DNA of 6,059 nt from Methylobacter sp. (GTDB lineage: Bacteria; Pseudomonadota; Gammaproteobacteria; Methylococcales; Methylomonadaceae), in contig PMJA01000335.1 in NCBI GenBank assembly GCA_003158415.1, forward strand, positions 1 to 6,059, written 5' to 3'. The notes under the pieces are model-generated. The model searched no databases, was not told where the DNA came from, and worked only from the letters and a program-made list of their open reading frames with translations. The position numbers and the translations under genes are program-made. Position 1 is the stretch's first letter, and the number at the start of each line of letters is the position of its first letter. Positions 1 to 5,570 of this stretch are shown here, piece after piece.

Positions 1-29
1 GCCCTGTCGACAGATAAATAATGTAGTTT

Positions 30-416
30 TTAAAGTTTTAGTGAATTCAAACGTATCCAATTAGAAAACTCGACTTCCATTATTTCACCGCCAGCGATCC
101 CCTCCATCATCAGTGTTGCATCAACTTGGGTAGCTAAAAGCTTATATTTATTAATTCCCAAAAATAAACCAACAGATAAAAATGCAGCGCGTTTATTCCC
201 ATCAACAAAAGCATGATTTTTAGCCAAGCCAACGGCGTAAGAAGCTGCTAACTCTGCAAAGTCCGGCTCTCTATAGGCAGCCAAATTTAAAGGTCTGTGG
301 AGAGCTGAGTCTAATAAGTTTTCATCACGAATACCTGGTGTGCCACCGTGTAAAACCAAGCTCTCATCATGCAAAATAATTAAAAGCTGCTTATTAATCC
401 ATTTCCAATCGTTCAT
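30..416 (-). CDS. doc: Doc-type (death-on-curing) toxin, Fic/DOC fold
   Basis: Toxin of a type II toxin-antitoxin pair, 128 residues, close to the length of P1 Doc. The Fic-fold active-site motif is H68-A-F70-V-D72-G73-N74-K75-R76. It has the Doc pattern (HxFxD[A/G]NKR) and not the AMPylator pattern HPFxxGNGRxxR; in P1 Doc the Lys variant goes with phosphorylation of EF-Tu and translation arrest. The N-terminal LHGGTPGIRDENLLDSAL stretch (22-39) is also typical of the family. The ATG overlaps the antitoxin stop as ATGA (413-416) and there is no good Shine-Dalgarno, so translation probably depends on coupling to the antitoxin. It is the last gene of a two-gene operon. The motif is complete and I see no truncation, so it should be an active toxin. 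EF-Tu as target is inferred from the family, not visible here. Confidence 0.93.
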   Translation of the reverse strand: MNDWKWINKQLLIILHDESLVLHGGTPGIRDENLLDSALHRPLNLAAYREPDFAELAASYAVGLAKNHAFVDGNKRAAFLSVGLFLGINKYKLLATQVDATLMMEGIAGGEIMEVEFSNWIRLNSLKL

Positions 417-637
417 TTTGCTAATGCTTGAAACGTATCTCTATATTCGCGCATAAATTCACGTCCAATCTCTAACTGATCGTCAAAGTCAGGATTAAAT
501 GGCGTAATAGTAATGGCTCCAGGAGCATCTGTTAAAAATACTGTATCGCCTTTTACAAGCTTTAGTCGATTCAAAATCTCCTTGGGAAAAATCAAACCAA
601 CTGAATTACCGATTTGTGTAAGTTTAAGCGTGTGCAT
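413..637 (-). CDS. AbrB/MazE/SpoVT-type antitoxin partner of Doc
   Basis: Small DNA-binding antitoxin, 74 residues from the chosen start. Residues 1-45 form the swapped-hairpin AbrB domain, recognisable from LTQIGNSVGLIFPKEIL and the following LKLVKGDTVFLTD. Residues 50-74 are a charged, probably helical tail (DQLEIGREFMREYRD) expected to wrap the toxin. An upstream in-frame ATG at 649 would add MVIN, but it has no ribosome-binding site. The ATG at 637 has GGTGA five bases upstream and begins MHTLKLTQ, the form I recall for homologues. The stop overlaps the toxin start by 4 nt. The product probably represses its own promoter through the palindromes at 664-684. P1 Doc is neutralised by Phd; this AbrB-type partner is a different antitoxin fold. 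The tail shows no obvious Fic-inhibitory [S/T]xxxE[G/N] motif. Confidence 0.9.
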   Translation of the reverse strand: MHTLKLTQIGNSVGLIFPKEILNRLKLVKGDTVFLTDAPGAITITPFNPDFDDQLEIGREFMREYRDTFQALAK

Positions 638-663
638 ATTAATCACCATAATGAAGAAGGTAT

Positions 664-707
664 GTTATAACTTTCATTATAATGCAATCCACCTAAAGAA
701 ACAGCAA
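664..707 (-). promoter_or_regulatory. Putative promoter/operator of the toxin-antitoxin operon
   Basis: A perfect TATAAT -10 box reads on the - strand at 681-676, about 40 bases upstream of the antitoxin start. The -35 is weak: TTGCTG at 707-702 lies 20 bp away and CTGTTT at 704-699 lies 17 bp away. Two self-complementary sites sit side by side, GTTATAAC (664-671) and CATTATAATG (675-684), with TTATAA cores 12 bp apart, roughly one helical turn, and the second overlaps the -10. This is a reasonable place for autorepression by the dimeric AbrB-type antitoxin. The sites are seen directly; the function is inference. Confidence 0.45.
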
Positions 708-720
708 AAGCATTAAAGAA

Positions 721-741
721 GATTTTGATTTTGATTTTTTT
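721..741. repeat. Short tandem repeat, three GATTTT units
   Basis: Three consecutive GATTTT units run into a T-tract just left of the GC-rich palindromic repeat. On the + strand it is T-rich, on the - strand A-rich. No function is evident; it may only mark the edge of the inserted repeat. Confidence 0.5.
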
Positions 742-743
742 GA

Positions 744-803
744 CGCGCGCGGCGCTGCCTTGGCGAGCAGCCGGGTAGGGTGGGCACATGCTTTTCGTGC
801 CCG
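744..803. repeat. GC-rich palindromic element, probable dispersed (REP-like) repeat
   Basis: A GC-rich island in AT-rich intergenic DNA, made of two small stem-loops. The first is GCTGC (754-758) with GCAGC (767-771) around an 8-nt loop. The second is GGGCAC (782-787) with GTGCCC (797-802) around a 9-nt loop. The linking stretch GGGTAGGGTGGGCAC matches a motif I recall as scattered through intergenic regions of gammaproteobacterial methanotrophs. No transposase or target duplication is visible, so a non-autonomous REP-like element is the best description. Only one copy is in this window, so the dispersed status rests on memory. Confidence 0.45.
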
Positions 804-831
804 ACATTTTCATGTTGTATTTAATCAAATG

Positions 832-866
832 ATTCCAATGTCAGAGCGGTAAGCAATGACTGGAAT
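832..866 (-). other. Stem-loop just downstream of the DUF4105 gene
   Basis: ATTCCAATGTCA (832-843) can pair with TGACTGGAAT (857-866), giving ten pairs with a 2-nt bulge and a 13-nt loop, starting 9 nt past the DUF4105 stop. A T-run (TTTTTT) precedes the stem on the - strand and no U-tract follows it, so this is not a classical intrinsic terminator. It may protect the 3' end of the transcript or help Rho-dependent termination. Together with the repeat at 744-803 it accounts for most of the gene-free stretch 650-874. Confidence 0.3.
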
Positions 867-874
867 GAAAAAAA

Positions 875-2851
875 TCAATATGTCGCTTTTTCATCATCCA
901 CAAATTGAATGTAAGACAAATATTTGTAACTTCCTTTGCGTATATTGAAAAATAATAATTCGGGTAGGCTCATTAAAACCCCTGTCACCCCTAATTTAAG
1001 GTTTTCCCCCGAATCAAAAGGCCAGCTTAACAAGCCAAATACACTTTGACCAATACCGGCGGCGGTATTGAATAGTCCAAAAACAGGTCTAAATAGCAGT
1101 GTGTCATCGGTAAAAAAAACAAAAAAAGCATCGTCAGAATTATAGTCATACAACGTGCTGGTGATAGTGTTAGATTCGCGCAATACATTCATCAACCCTT
1201 TATTCCGAGCGTAAAGCTTTTGCAATTGCTGACCACGGTAGGAATTTAATACCTCACTTTGCGTCACATTGTAATGGTCTTGCACCGACTGAAACGACAT
1301 ATAAGGGATAAAATTATAATAGGCAGAAACGTTGCCGCCTAGGCGATTCGTAGATTCTGTTATTAACAATTCGGCAGGTTTTGATTGTCCACTATCCGTT
1401 TTGTTTTTTTGTAACAAAGCCTGATCAATTGTTCTAAACAGTTCGGTAACACAATTACGAGTAATCAAATTATATTGATAATGTTCTGCCAATTCCTGTA
1501 GCAATTGTGTTTCATAGCTATCCAGCTCGCTTAATGCCAAAGCCAATTGTTGTTGCGTCAACTCAGGAACAAGCCAATTCGGTAGGCTAATACTTTTAGT
1601 GGGTAGCGCTTTTTCACCTATATAGCGAATAGCCTTATGCCGTTTGCCATTGAGCAATTCAAAATATCGGTTAGCGGTCATTTCAAGTTTGCTGTAGTTG
1701 CTTTCAGTAAGCCCGCCAGGGCTTAACACTGTTTTCCGGGTCTGTATAAAATGGGTCAGCGCATCGTTAATCTGGGTTCCCATTTGTGTTGCGTTGTGGG
1801 CAAATTGATCAGCGCTGATCCATTCACTGTCCATCGCATAATCGTCAATAAAAACCCATAGCCCCAAATGTAATGAAAGCTCAACCGCAACAAGCCGGGC
1901 CATATTAACTAAAGCAGCATAACCCCAATCAGGTCGACCGGAATTAACTGACTTTATCAGGCTTAAGGTCAGTTGATCCCGCAATCTCTTTAATACTTCC
2001 TTTTGTTCCGGAGTCACTGCCTCAGAGGTTACAAAATAAGCATCAGAATTTAGCGGCTGGGCTTCCATCAGCACTTTTATGACGACTAATCCGGTTAAAT
2101 AATCTTCATAACTATCTGCAAATGAATTAATGGCAGGGGGGAAGTTATCTTTCGACAAAATTGATGTTACTACAGGCCAATGGCTGGGCATTAGGGTTTT
2201 GATGTCATTGCTTATTTGTTCACGGCGCTGCAAAAGGTAATCTTGGCCATGGTATTGTGCTATTTTCTCCCGCAACATTTCAATAATAAGTGACGATCGA
2301 AATCGCACACCCCTTATGTTGCTGTTGGGCTCATTTTTTTTGGGACTGTCTAATTCTTGTTCGGCATAAAAAAGACCTGCGCCCTTTAGTCGTAAAGCCG
2401 AAGAAAAATCAGCATCTAAAAAAATATCATTATTGGCGCTTTGCTTATGTATCAATCGACCTAACAGAACGCGATTTTTATGCAAGTCATTCAGTTGTTT
2501 GAATTGTTGATCCTGCGCCAGAAACTGCAACTTGAAATGCTCACTAAGCAGTGTAAAGGTTTGTTCGGATACCTCAATATGGCTCAGATGAAGCGGTCTA
2601 TTTTGCACAAAACGATACAGAAAATGAAATTCCTGTTTATCTTGTCTGAGCAGGCGAATTAAACCGGAATCATGATGCTGATAATGATAAATTTCATCGC
2701 CTAATTGTAAGGCGCTGTGCCCACCGCTAGAATTACCCTCATTCGCTTCCAGATAAAGGTATTCAAACGATGCGGCAAAAGCCGAAACAGGACAAAGAGT
2801 TAACGCAATAAGAAGCGCGTTATTAAAAAAAGGCTTCAAACTAAAGCGCAT
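875..2851 (-). CDS. Exported DUF4105-type (Lnb N-terminal-like) protein, predicted permuted papain-like fold
   Basis: A 658-residue exported protein. The signal peptide is residues 1-26 (RFSLKPFFNN, hydrophobic core ALLIALTL, AFA|A cleavage); Cys20 follows Leu, so it is not a lipobox. The mature N-terminus has EGNSSGGHSALQLGDEIYHY with His45. Residues about 455-475 have ITRNCVTELFRTID with Cys467. The G-H...NC[T/V]T pair is what I associate with DUF4105 (PF13387), and His before Cys matches the circularly permuted NlpC/P60 (YiiX/LRAT-like) order. Between them lie about 420 mostly helical residues, far longer than in short family members. The C-terminal 70 residues are hydrophobic (GIGQSVFGLLSWPF, SLPELLFFNIRKG) and may associate with membrane. 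Catalysis (amidase, peptidase or acyltransferase) is inference and the substrate is unknown. The gene lies 63 nt after the lipoprotein gene in the same direction, has no clear Shine-Dalgarno, and its start lies inside a hairpin (2825-2878). Confidence 0.82.
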   Translation of the reverse strand: MRFSLKPFFNNALLIALTLCPVSAFAASFEYLYLEANEGNSSGGHSALQLGDEIYHYQHHDSGLIRLLRQDKQEFHFLYRFVQNRPLHLSHIEVSEQTFTLLSEHFKLQFLAQDQQFKQLNDLHKNRVLLGRLIHKQSANNDIFLDADFSSALRLKGAGLFYAEQELDSPKKNEPNSNIRGVRFRSSLIIEMLREKIAQYHGQDYLLQRREQISNDIKTLMPSHWPVVTSILSKDNFPPAINSFADSYEDYLTGLVVIKVLMEAQPLNSDAYFVTSEAVTPEQKEVLKRLRDQLTLSLIKSVNSGRPDWGYAALVNMARLVAVELSLHLGLWVFIDDYAMDSEWISADQFAHNATQMGTQINDALTHFIQTRKTVLSPGGLTESNYSKLEMTANRYFELLNGKRHKAIRYIGEKALPTKSISLPNWLVPELTQQQLALALSELDSYETQLLQELAEHYQYNLITRNCVTELFRTIDQALLQKNKTDSGQSKPAELLITESTNRLGGNVSAYYNFIPYMSFQSVQDHYNVTQSEVLNSYRGQQLQKLYARNKGLMNVLRESNTITSTLYDYNSDDAFFVFFTDDTLLFRPVFGLFNTAAGIGQSVFGLLSWPFDSGENLKLGVTGVLMSLPELLFFNIRKGSYKYLSYIQFVDDEKATY

Positions 2852-2878
2852 GATTTACACGCAAAACTGTTGAAGCCT
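2825..2878 (-). terminator. Terminator/attenuator-like hairpin spanning the DUF4105 start codon
   Basis: Reading the - strand, AGGCTTCAA (2878-2870) pairs perfectly with TTGAAGCCT (2839-2831), followed directly by T6 (2830-2825). The 30-nt apical part contains a second small stem (GCGT with GCGC) that places the DUF4105 ATG (2851-2849) at its loop edge. The position, 37 nt after the lipoprotein stop, suits a terminator for that gene. The 3' arm and U-tract lie inside the first codons of DUF4105, so it could also act as an attenuator or start-site lock for that gene. The loop is longer than in typical intrinsic terminators, which lowers confidence. Confidence 0.4.
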
Positions 2879-2914
2879 ATTTAAAATAGAGCAATAAATC
2901 AACCGGACTGACTG

Positions 2915-3358
2915 TTACTTGTCGGATTCATAACCATCCTGAATGTCTTCCATTTTTTTGGAGTCGCCCTGGGCAAAATTAGTTTTATACGTTTCATAAG
3001 CAGTACCTTCAACATTAGCTTTTTTTAAGCCTTTTCCGATACCTATATAGGTTCGAGTATCTTGCTCCCAGTTTGTAACGCCTTCTTTTGCAGCTATATC
3101 ACTTAGCCCTTTAAGGAAAGAATTGTAATCCGCATCCGGCTGCGAAGATTTAACATAAGCCATCGTATAATCAGCAACTTCATTGGGGTATTTTTTGCTC
3201 TTTCCAGAAACGGAAGAAGGACTACTAATAATGGAACTTGTCGAGTCCGAAATGCTTCCTGAACTGTCTGAAAGGGAACAGCCGCCTATAACAAACGCTG
3301 AGTTACAAAGCGCTAAAAAAAGCAGTGTTTGTTTTAAGTTATTCGAATATAAATGCAT
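2915..3358 (-). CDS. Putative outer-membrane lipoprotein of unknown function
   Basis: Not recognised as a named family. It has 147 residues, with a lipoprotein signal peptide (hydrophobic TLLFLALCNSAFVI) and lipobox IGG-C27. Ser28 at +2 is not Asp, so Lol sorting to the outer membrane is expected. Residues 28-54 are a Ser/Gly linker of low complexity. Residues 57-147 form a small soluble domain (YPNEVADYTMAYVKSSQPDADYNSF, then KGLKKANVEGTAYETYKTNF) with a hydrophilic C-terminus; it looks helical and has no Cys beyond the lipobox. AGGA six bases before the ATG supports the start. It lies 39 nt after rnfH and 63 nt before the DUF4105 gene, all on one strand, so co-expression with DUF4105 is plausible. 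The position is where bamE usually sits, but the sequence does not look like BamE. Confidence 0.82.
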   Translation of the reverse strand: MHLYSNNLKQTLLFLALCNSAFVIGGCSLSDSSGSISDSTSSIISSPSSVSGKSKKYPNEVADYTMAYVKSSQPDADYNSFLKGLSDIAAKEGVTNWEQDTRTYIGIGKGLKKANVEGTAYETYKTNFAQGDSKKMEDIQDGYESDK

Positions 3359-3368
3359 AGTTTTTCCT

Positions 3369-3402
3369 ATAAAATTTAAACAACATAAAGGTAATACTCA
3401 AA
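3369..3402 (-). promoter_or_regulatory. Weak candidate promoter before the lipoprotein gene
   Basis: The 39-nt gap after rnfH is AT-rich. On the - strand TTGAGT (3402-3397, overlapping the rnfH stop) and TAAATT (3379-3374), 17 bp apart, each match four of six consensus positions. This would let the lipoprotein/DUF4105 genes be transcribed separately from the ratA-rnfH operon. No terminator-like hairpin is visible in the gap, so read-through is equally possible. Confidence 0.22.
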
Positions 3403-3691
3403 AATGATATTCCTTTGCCGCCCGCTGCCGCCGCGCTTCTTTGGGGTCATGGCGCAAAGGCCGATAAATTTCCACCCGGTCGCCTTGCTTTAACGGCTGA
3501 TCCAACTTGCAAACGCTGCCGAAAATACCGACCTTAATGTCAGCTCCATCTATTTCCTGGAAACGGGCCAATAAGCCTGATGCCCTTATCGCCTGTTCGA
3601 CGGTCACGCCTTCCAGCATGTCCAGGGCAATCAGCGCCTGCTGTTCGGAGGTGGCGTAAGCCACTTCAATAGCGATCAAGACTTCAGCCAT
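3398..3691 (-). CDS. rnfH: RnfH/RatB family beta-grasp protein
   Basis: A 97-residue member of the RnfH (PF03658, ubiquitin-like beta-grasp) family, called RatB or YfjF in E. coli. Diagnostic features are the N-terminal MAEVLIAIEVAYATSEQQ, the short helix VTVEQAIRASGLL (29-41), and the C-terminal GDRVEIYRPL (70-79) followed by DPKEARRQRA. The length is normal. The start overlaps the ratA end by 8 nt (3684-3691) with no Shine-Dalgarno of its own, so it should be translated by coupling to ratA. The precise function is not established: the family name comes from linkage to rnf genes in some bacteria, and no rnf genes are here. bamE, which commonly follows it, is absent. Confidence 0.95.
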   Translation of the reverse strand: MAEVLIAIEVAYATSEQQALIALDMLEGVTVEQAIRASGLLARFQEIDGADIKVGIFGSVCKLDQPLKQGDRVEIYRPLRHDPKEARRQRAAKEYHF

Positions 3692-4115
3692 AGACTTGTT
3701 TGGCGCGACCGGTAAAGGAACTCACCATGGTGTTGCAGATTTGGTTAAATACAGCGCCAAAGGCCAGATTGGCCAGTTTCCCTGGCATTTCGAATTCCAG
3801 ATCCAGGGAAATCTTGCAGGCGTCCTCGCGCAAGGGCGTGAAATTCCACGCGCCCTCCATGTAGCTAAAAGGGCCGTTCAGCAAAGAAATGGTCATTTTG
3901 CTGCCGTTCTCCACCCGGTTCCGGGTGGAGAACGCTTTTTTAAAGCCGCCCTTGGCAATCAACAATTCGGCTTCAATCACTTCACCTTCATGCTTGAGTA
4001 TGCGGCTGCCGCTGCACCAGGGCAAAAATTGCGGATAGGCGTCGATGTCGCAAACCAGATCGTACATTTGTTGTGCGGAATATTTAACCAGTGCGCTTTT
4101 TTGTACGACCGTCAC
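3684..4115 (-). CDS. ratA: RatA/COQ10-type START-like (SRPBCC) protein
   Basis: A 143-residue START/SRPBCC-fold protein (PF03364). It aligns along its length with E. coli RatA from memory: ALVKYSAQQMYDLV near the start, YPQFLPWCSGSRIL (27-40), FSTRN (62-66), GPFSYMEGAWNFTPL (81-95), LEFEMPGKLANLAFGAVF, and ending RAKQVYG. E. coli RatA is reported to block 70S ribosome association, whereas mitochondrial Coq10 relatives bind ubiquinone; the role here could be either. I chose the GTG at 4115. It has GGAG (4126-4123) seven bases upstream, shares its G with the symporter stop (TAGTG), and gives the family length. A longer open frame to 4277 only runs through the symporter gene. Residues 61-71 are encoded across a perfect 14-bp inverted repeat (3905-3934). 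Confidence 0.93.
   Translation of the reverse strand: MTVVQKSALVKYSAQQMYDLVCDIDAYPQFLPWCSGSRILKHEGEVIEAELLIAKGGFKKAFSTRNRVENGSKMTISLLNGPFSYMEGAWNFTPLREDACKISLDLEFEMPGKLANLAFGAVFNQICNTMVSSFTGRAKQVYG
3905..3941 (+). terminator. Terminator-shaped hairpin antisense to ratA
   Basis: CGTTCTCCACCCGG (3905-3918) and CCGGGTGGAGAACG (3921-3934) are perfect 14-bp inverted arms with only TT between, followed on the + strand by C and six T (3936-3941). On the + strand this has every element of an intrinsic terminator: GC-rich stem, tight loop and U-tract. It lies inside ratA, which runs on the other strand, so it would stop antisense transcription. The same hairpin forms in ratA mRNA but without a U-tract. 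The structure is certain; its role is inference. Confidence 0.5.
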
Positions 4116-5475
4116 TATAGCACTCCGATGACATGCAGGAATACAAAAAACACCGCGAGCGGCGCGACATAACTGATCAGAATCTTCCACAGTTGATAGC
4201 TTTTGGCATCCGGCATGTTCAGTTCCTGCTCGCTGTGTTTTTGCTTCATAATCCAGCCGGCAAACACCGCGATGCAAAAGCCGCCGATGGGCAGCATTAA
4301 ATTGGCGGTCAAGTAATCCAGCAATTGAAAGATGCTGCGGTCGAAAAGCTTGAAGTTGGACCAGACATTAAAGGAAAACACCGTGCCCAGACCCAGCAAC
4401 CAGGTCGCCAAACCCGACCATAAGCAGGCTTTTTCGCGGCTCAAACCCTTGCTTTCAACCAGCCATGCCACTGCCGGTTCTATCAGGGAAATAGAGGACG
4501 TGAGGGCTGCAATCGCCAGCATTACAAAAAACAAGATGCCCATCAACCAGCCGCCGGTCATTGCGCCGAATGCAATCGGCAGGGTTTGAAAGATGAGTCC
4601 GGGGCCGGAATCGGGGTGCAGGTTATTGGCAAACACGATAGGGAAAATGGCAATGCCCGCCAATAAAGCCACGATGGTGTCTGCACCTGCGATTAAAAAT
4701 GCGGTTTGGGCTATCGATACGTTTTTAGGCAGATAAGAGCCGTAAACCATAATCGCGCCCATGCCCAAGCTGAGGGTAAAAAAGGCGTGGCCCATCGCGT
4801 TAATACCGAGTTACCGGTCAGTTTGCTAAAATCGGGCACAAATAGAAAATTCAGGCCCTGGTAGTAACTGTTGGTAGTCATCGCATAAGCGACCAATAAC
4901 AGCATTAATACGAATAAGGCGGGCATTAACCATTTTACGGCTTTTTCCAGGCCGTTATGCACGCCGCGCACCACGATCAGCATGGTCGCCAGCATGAATA
5001 GCGAATGCCAGAAAATCAACTGGATAGGGCTTGCGACAAAGTCATTAAAAATCCCTTTTATAGCTACGCCGTCGGCATCGAAAAAACTACCGGCAAAGGC
5101 TTTAAAGATGTAAGCCGTCGCCCAGCCGGCAATCACGCTGTAATAGGACAGGATTAACAGGCCCGCGATGACGCCTATCCAGCCCAGATAATGCCAGTTT
5201 TTATCCGCGCCCGCTTCGTCGGCCAACAGTTCCATCGTCTCTATGGGGTCGCGTTGGCTGCGCCGCCCGAGCATAGTTTCGGCGATCATGATCGGGATGC
5301 CGATCAGCACTACGCAGGCCAGATAAACAAGGACGAATGCACCGCCGCCGTTTTCTCCGGTAATGTAGGGAAACTTCCAGATATTGCCTAAGCCCACCGC
5401 CGAACCGGTTGCCGCCAGAATAAATGCGAAACGTGATGACCATGCACCGTGTACTGATTTTTTTGTGTCCGTCAT
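4115..5475 (-). pseudogene. Sodium-dependent neurotransmitter:sodium symporter (NSS/SNF, LeuT fold), frameshifted
   Basis: Inner-membrane Na+-coupled transporter, probably for an amino acid, split by one missing base. Segment 1 (5475-4801) gives residues 1-225; segment 2 (about 4798-4115) gives the rest in another frame. Restoring one base between 4801 and 4800 yields VL(N)AMGHAFFTLSLG and a 453-residue protein, the length of 11-TM bacterial members such as MhsT. TM1 has SAVGLGNIWKFPY (25-37), with Ala26 and Asn31 matching LeuT Na1 ligands A22 and N27; LeuT gate residue R30 is Lys34 here. TM3 has Tyr112, equivalent to LeuT Y108. TM6 has FFTLSLGMGAIMVYGSYL and TM8 has ALTSSISLIEP (Na2 Thr/Ser). 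As read, segment 1 runs 29 wrong residues to 4711 and loses TM6 onward, so no transporter would form. All key residues on both sides survive, so the lesion is very recent or a sequence error. First gene of an operon with ratA (stop/start TAGTG) and rnfH. The substrate cannot be read from sequence. Confidence 0.9.
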
Positions 5476-5570
5476 TTGAGCGCCTATTAAAAACTCACCT
5501 TATTAATAATATCGAGTAAAATAACAAAATTATTCCTTTACGTCAGTTTAAAAATTACAACTTACCCACT
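5476..5570. promoter_or_regulatory. Divergent promoter region between the symporter operon and smpB
   Basis: This 95-bp AT-rich gap must hold promoters for both directions. For smpB, TAAAAT (5517-5522) matches five of six -10 positions, with a poor -35 (CTCACC, 5494-5499, 17 bp away). For the symporter, CTGACG and TATTTT 17 bp apart on the - strand are a four-of-six match each. A 10-bp palindrome TTATTAATAA (5500-5509) could be an operator. The symporter has AGG seven bases before its ATG and AAGGTGAG further off (5501-5494). smpB has no visible Shine-Dalgarno in its last 20 leader bases. Confidence 0.35.

Noticed and set aside
643..828. 61-codon open frame on the - strand
   Set aside because: It runs through the palindromic repeat and the TA promoter, has no ribosome-binding site, and its translation is low-complexity Lys/Ile in the middle with no family resemblance.
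1807..1820. 14-bp perfect palindrome GATCAGCGCTGATC inside the DUF4105 gene
   Set aside because: A palindrome of this length is expected about 0.4 times by chance in 6 kb, it is mid-gene, and it encodes ordinary residues (WISADQFA).
2789..2800. Possible lipobox at Cys20 of the DUF4105 protein
   Set aside because: The residue before Cys is Leu, which does not fit a lipobox; an AFA|A signal peptidase I site follows six residues later.
3471..3480. TCCACCCGGT shared between rnfH and the ratA inverted repeat
   Set aside because: Both copies encode Arg-Val-Glu in the same strand and frame, so codon use explains the match; it does not by itself indicate an uptake or regulatory word.
3696..4172. 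158-codon open frame on the + strand
   Set aside because: It is the antisense shadow of ratA, which has clear family motifs; the translation is Ala/Gly/His-rich nonsense typical of a reverse frame.
4116..4277. Extended N-terminus for RatA
   Set aside because: The extra 54 codons overlap the symporter C-terminus in another frame, lack RatA similarity, and the GTG at 4115 has a good ribosome-binding site and gives the normal length.
5201..5443. 80-codon - strand and 66-codon + strand frames over the symporter N-terminus
   Set aside because: Arg-rich out-of-frame translations over a clearly conserved TM1-TM2 coding region; shadows only.
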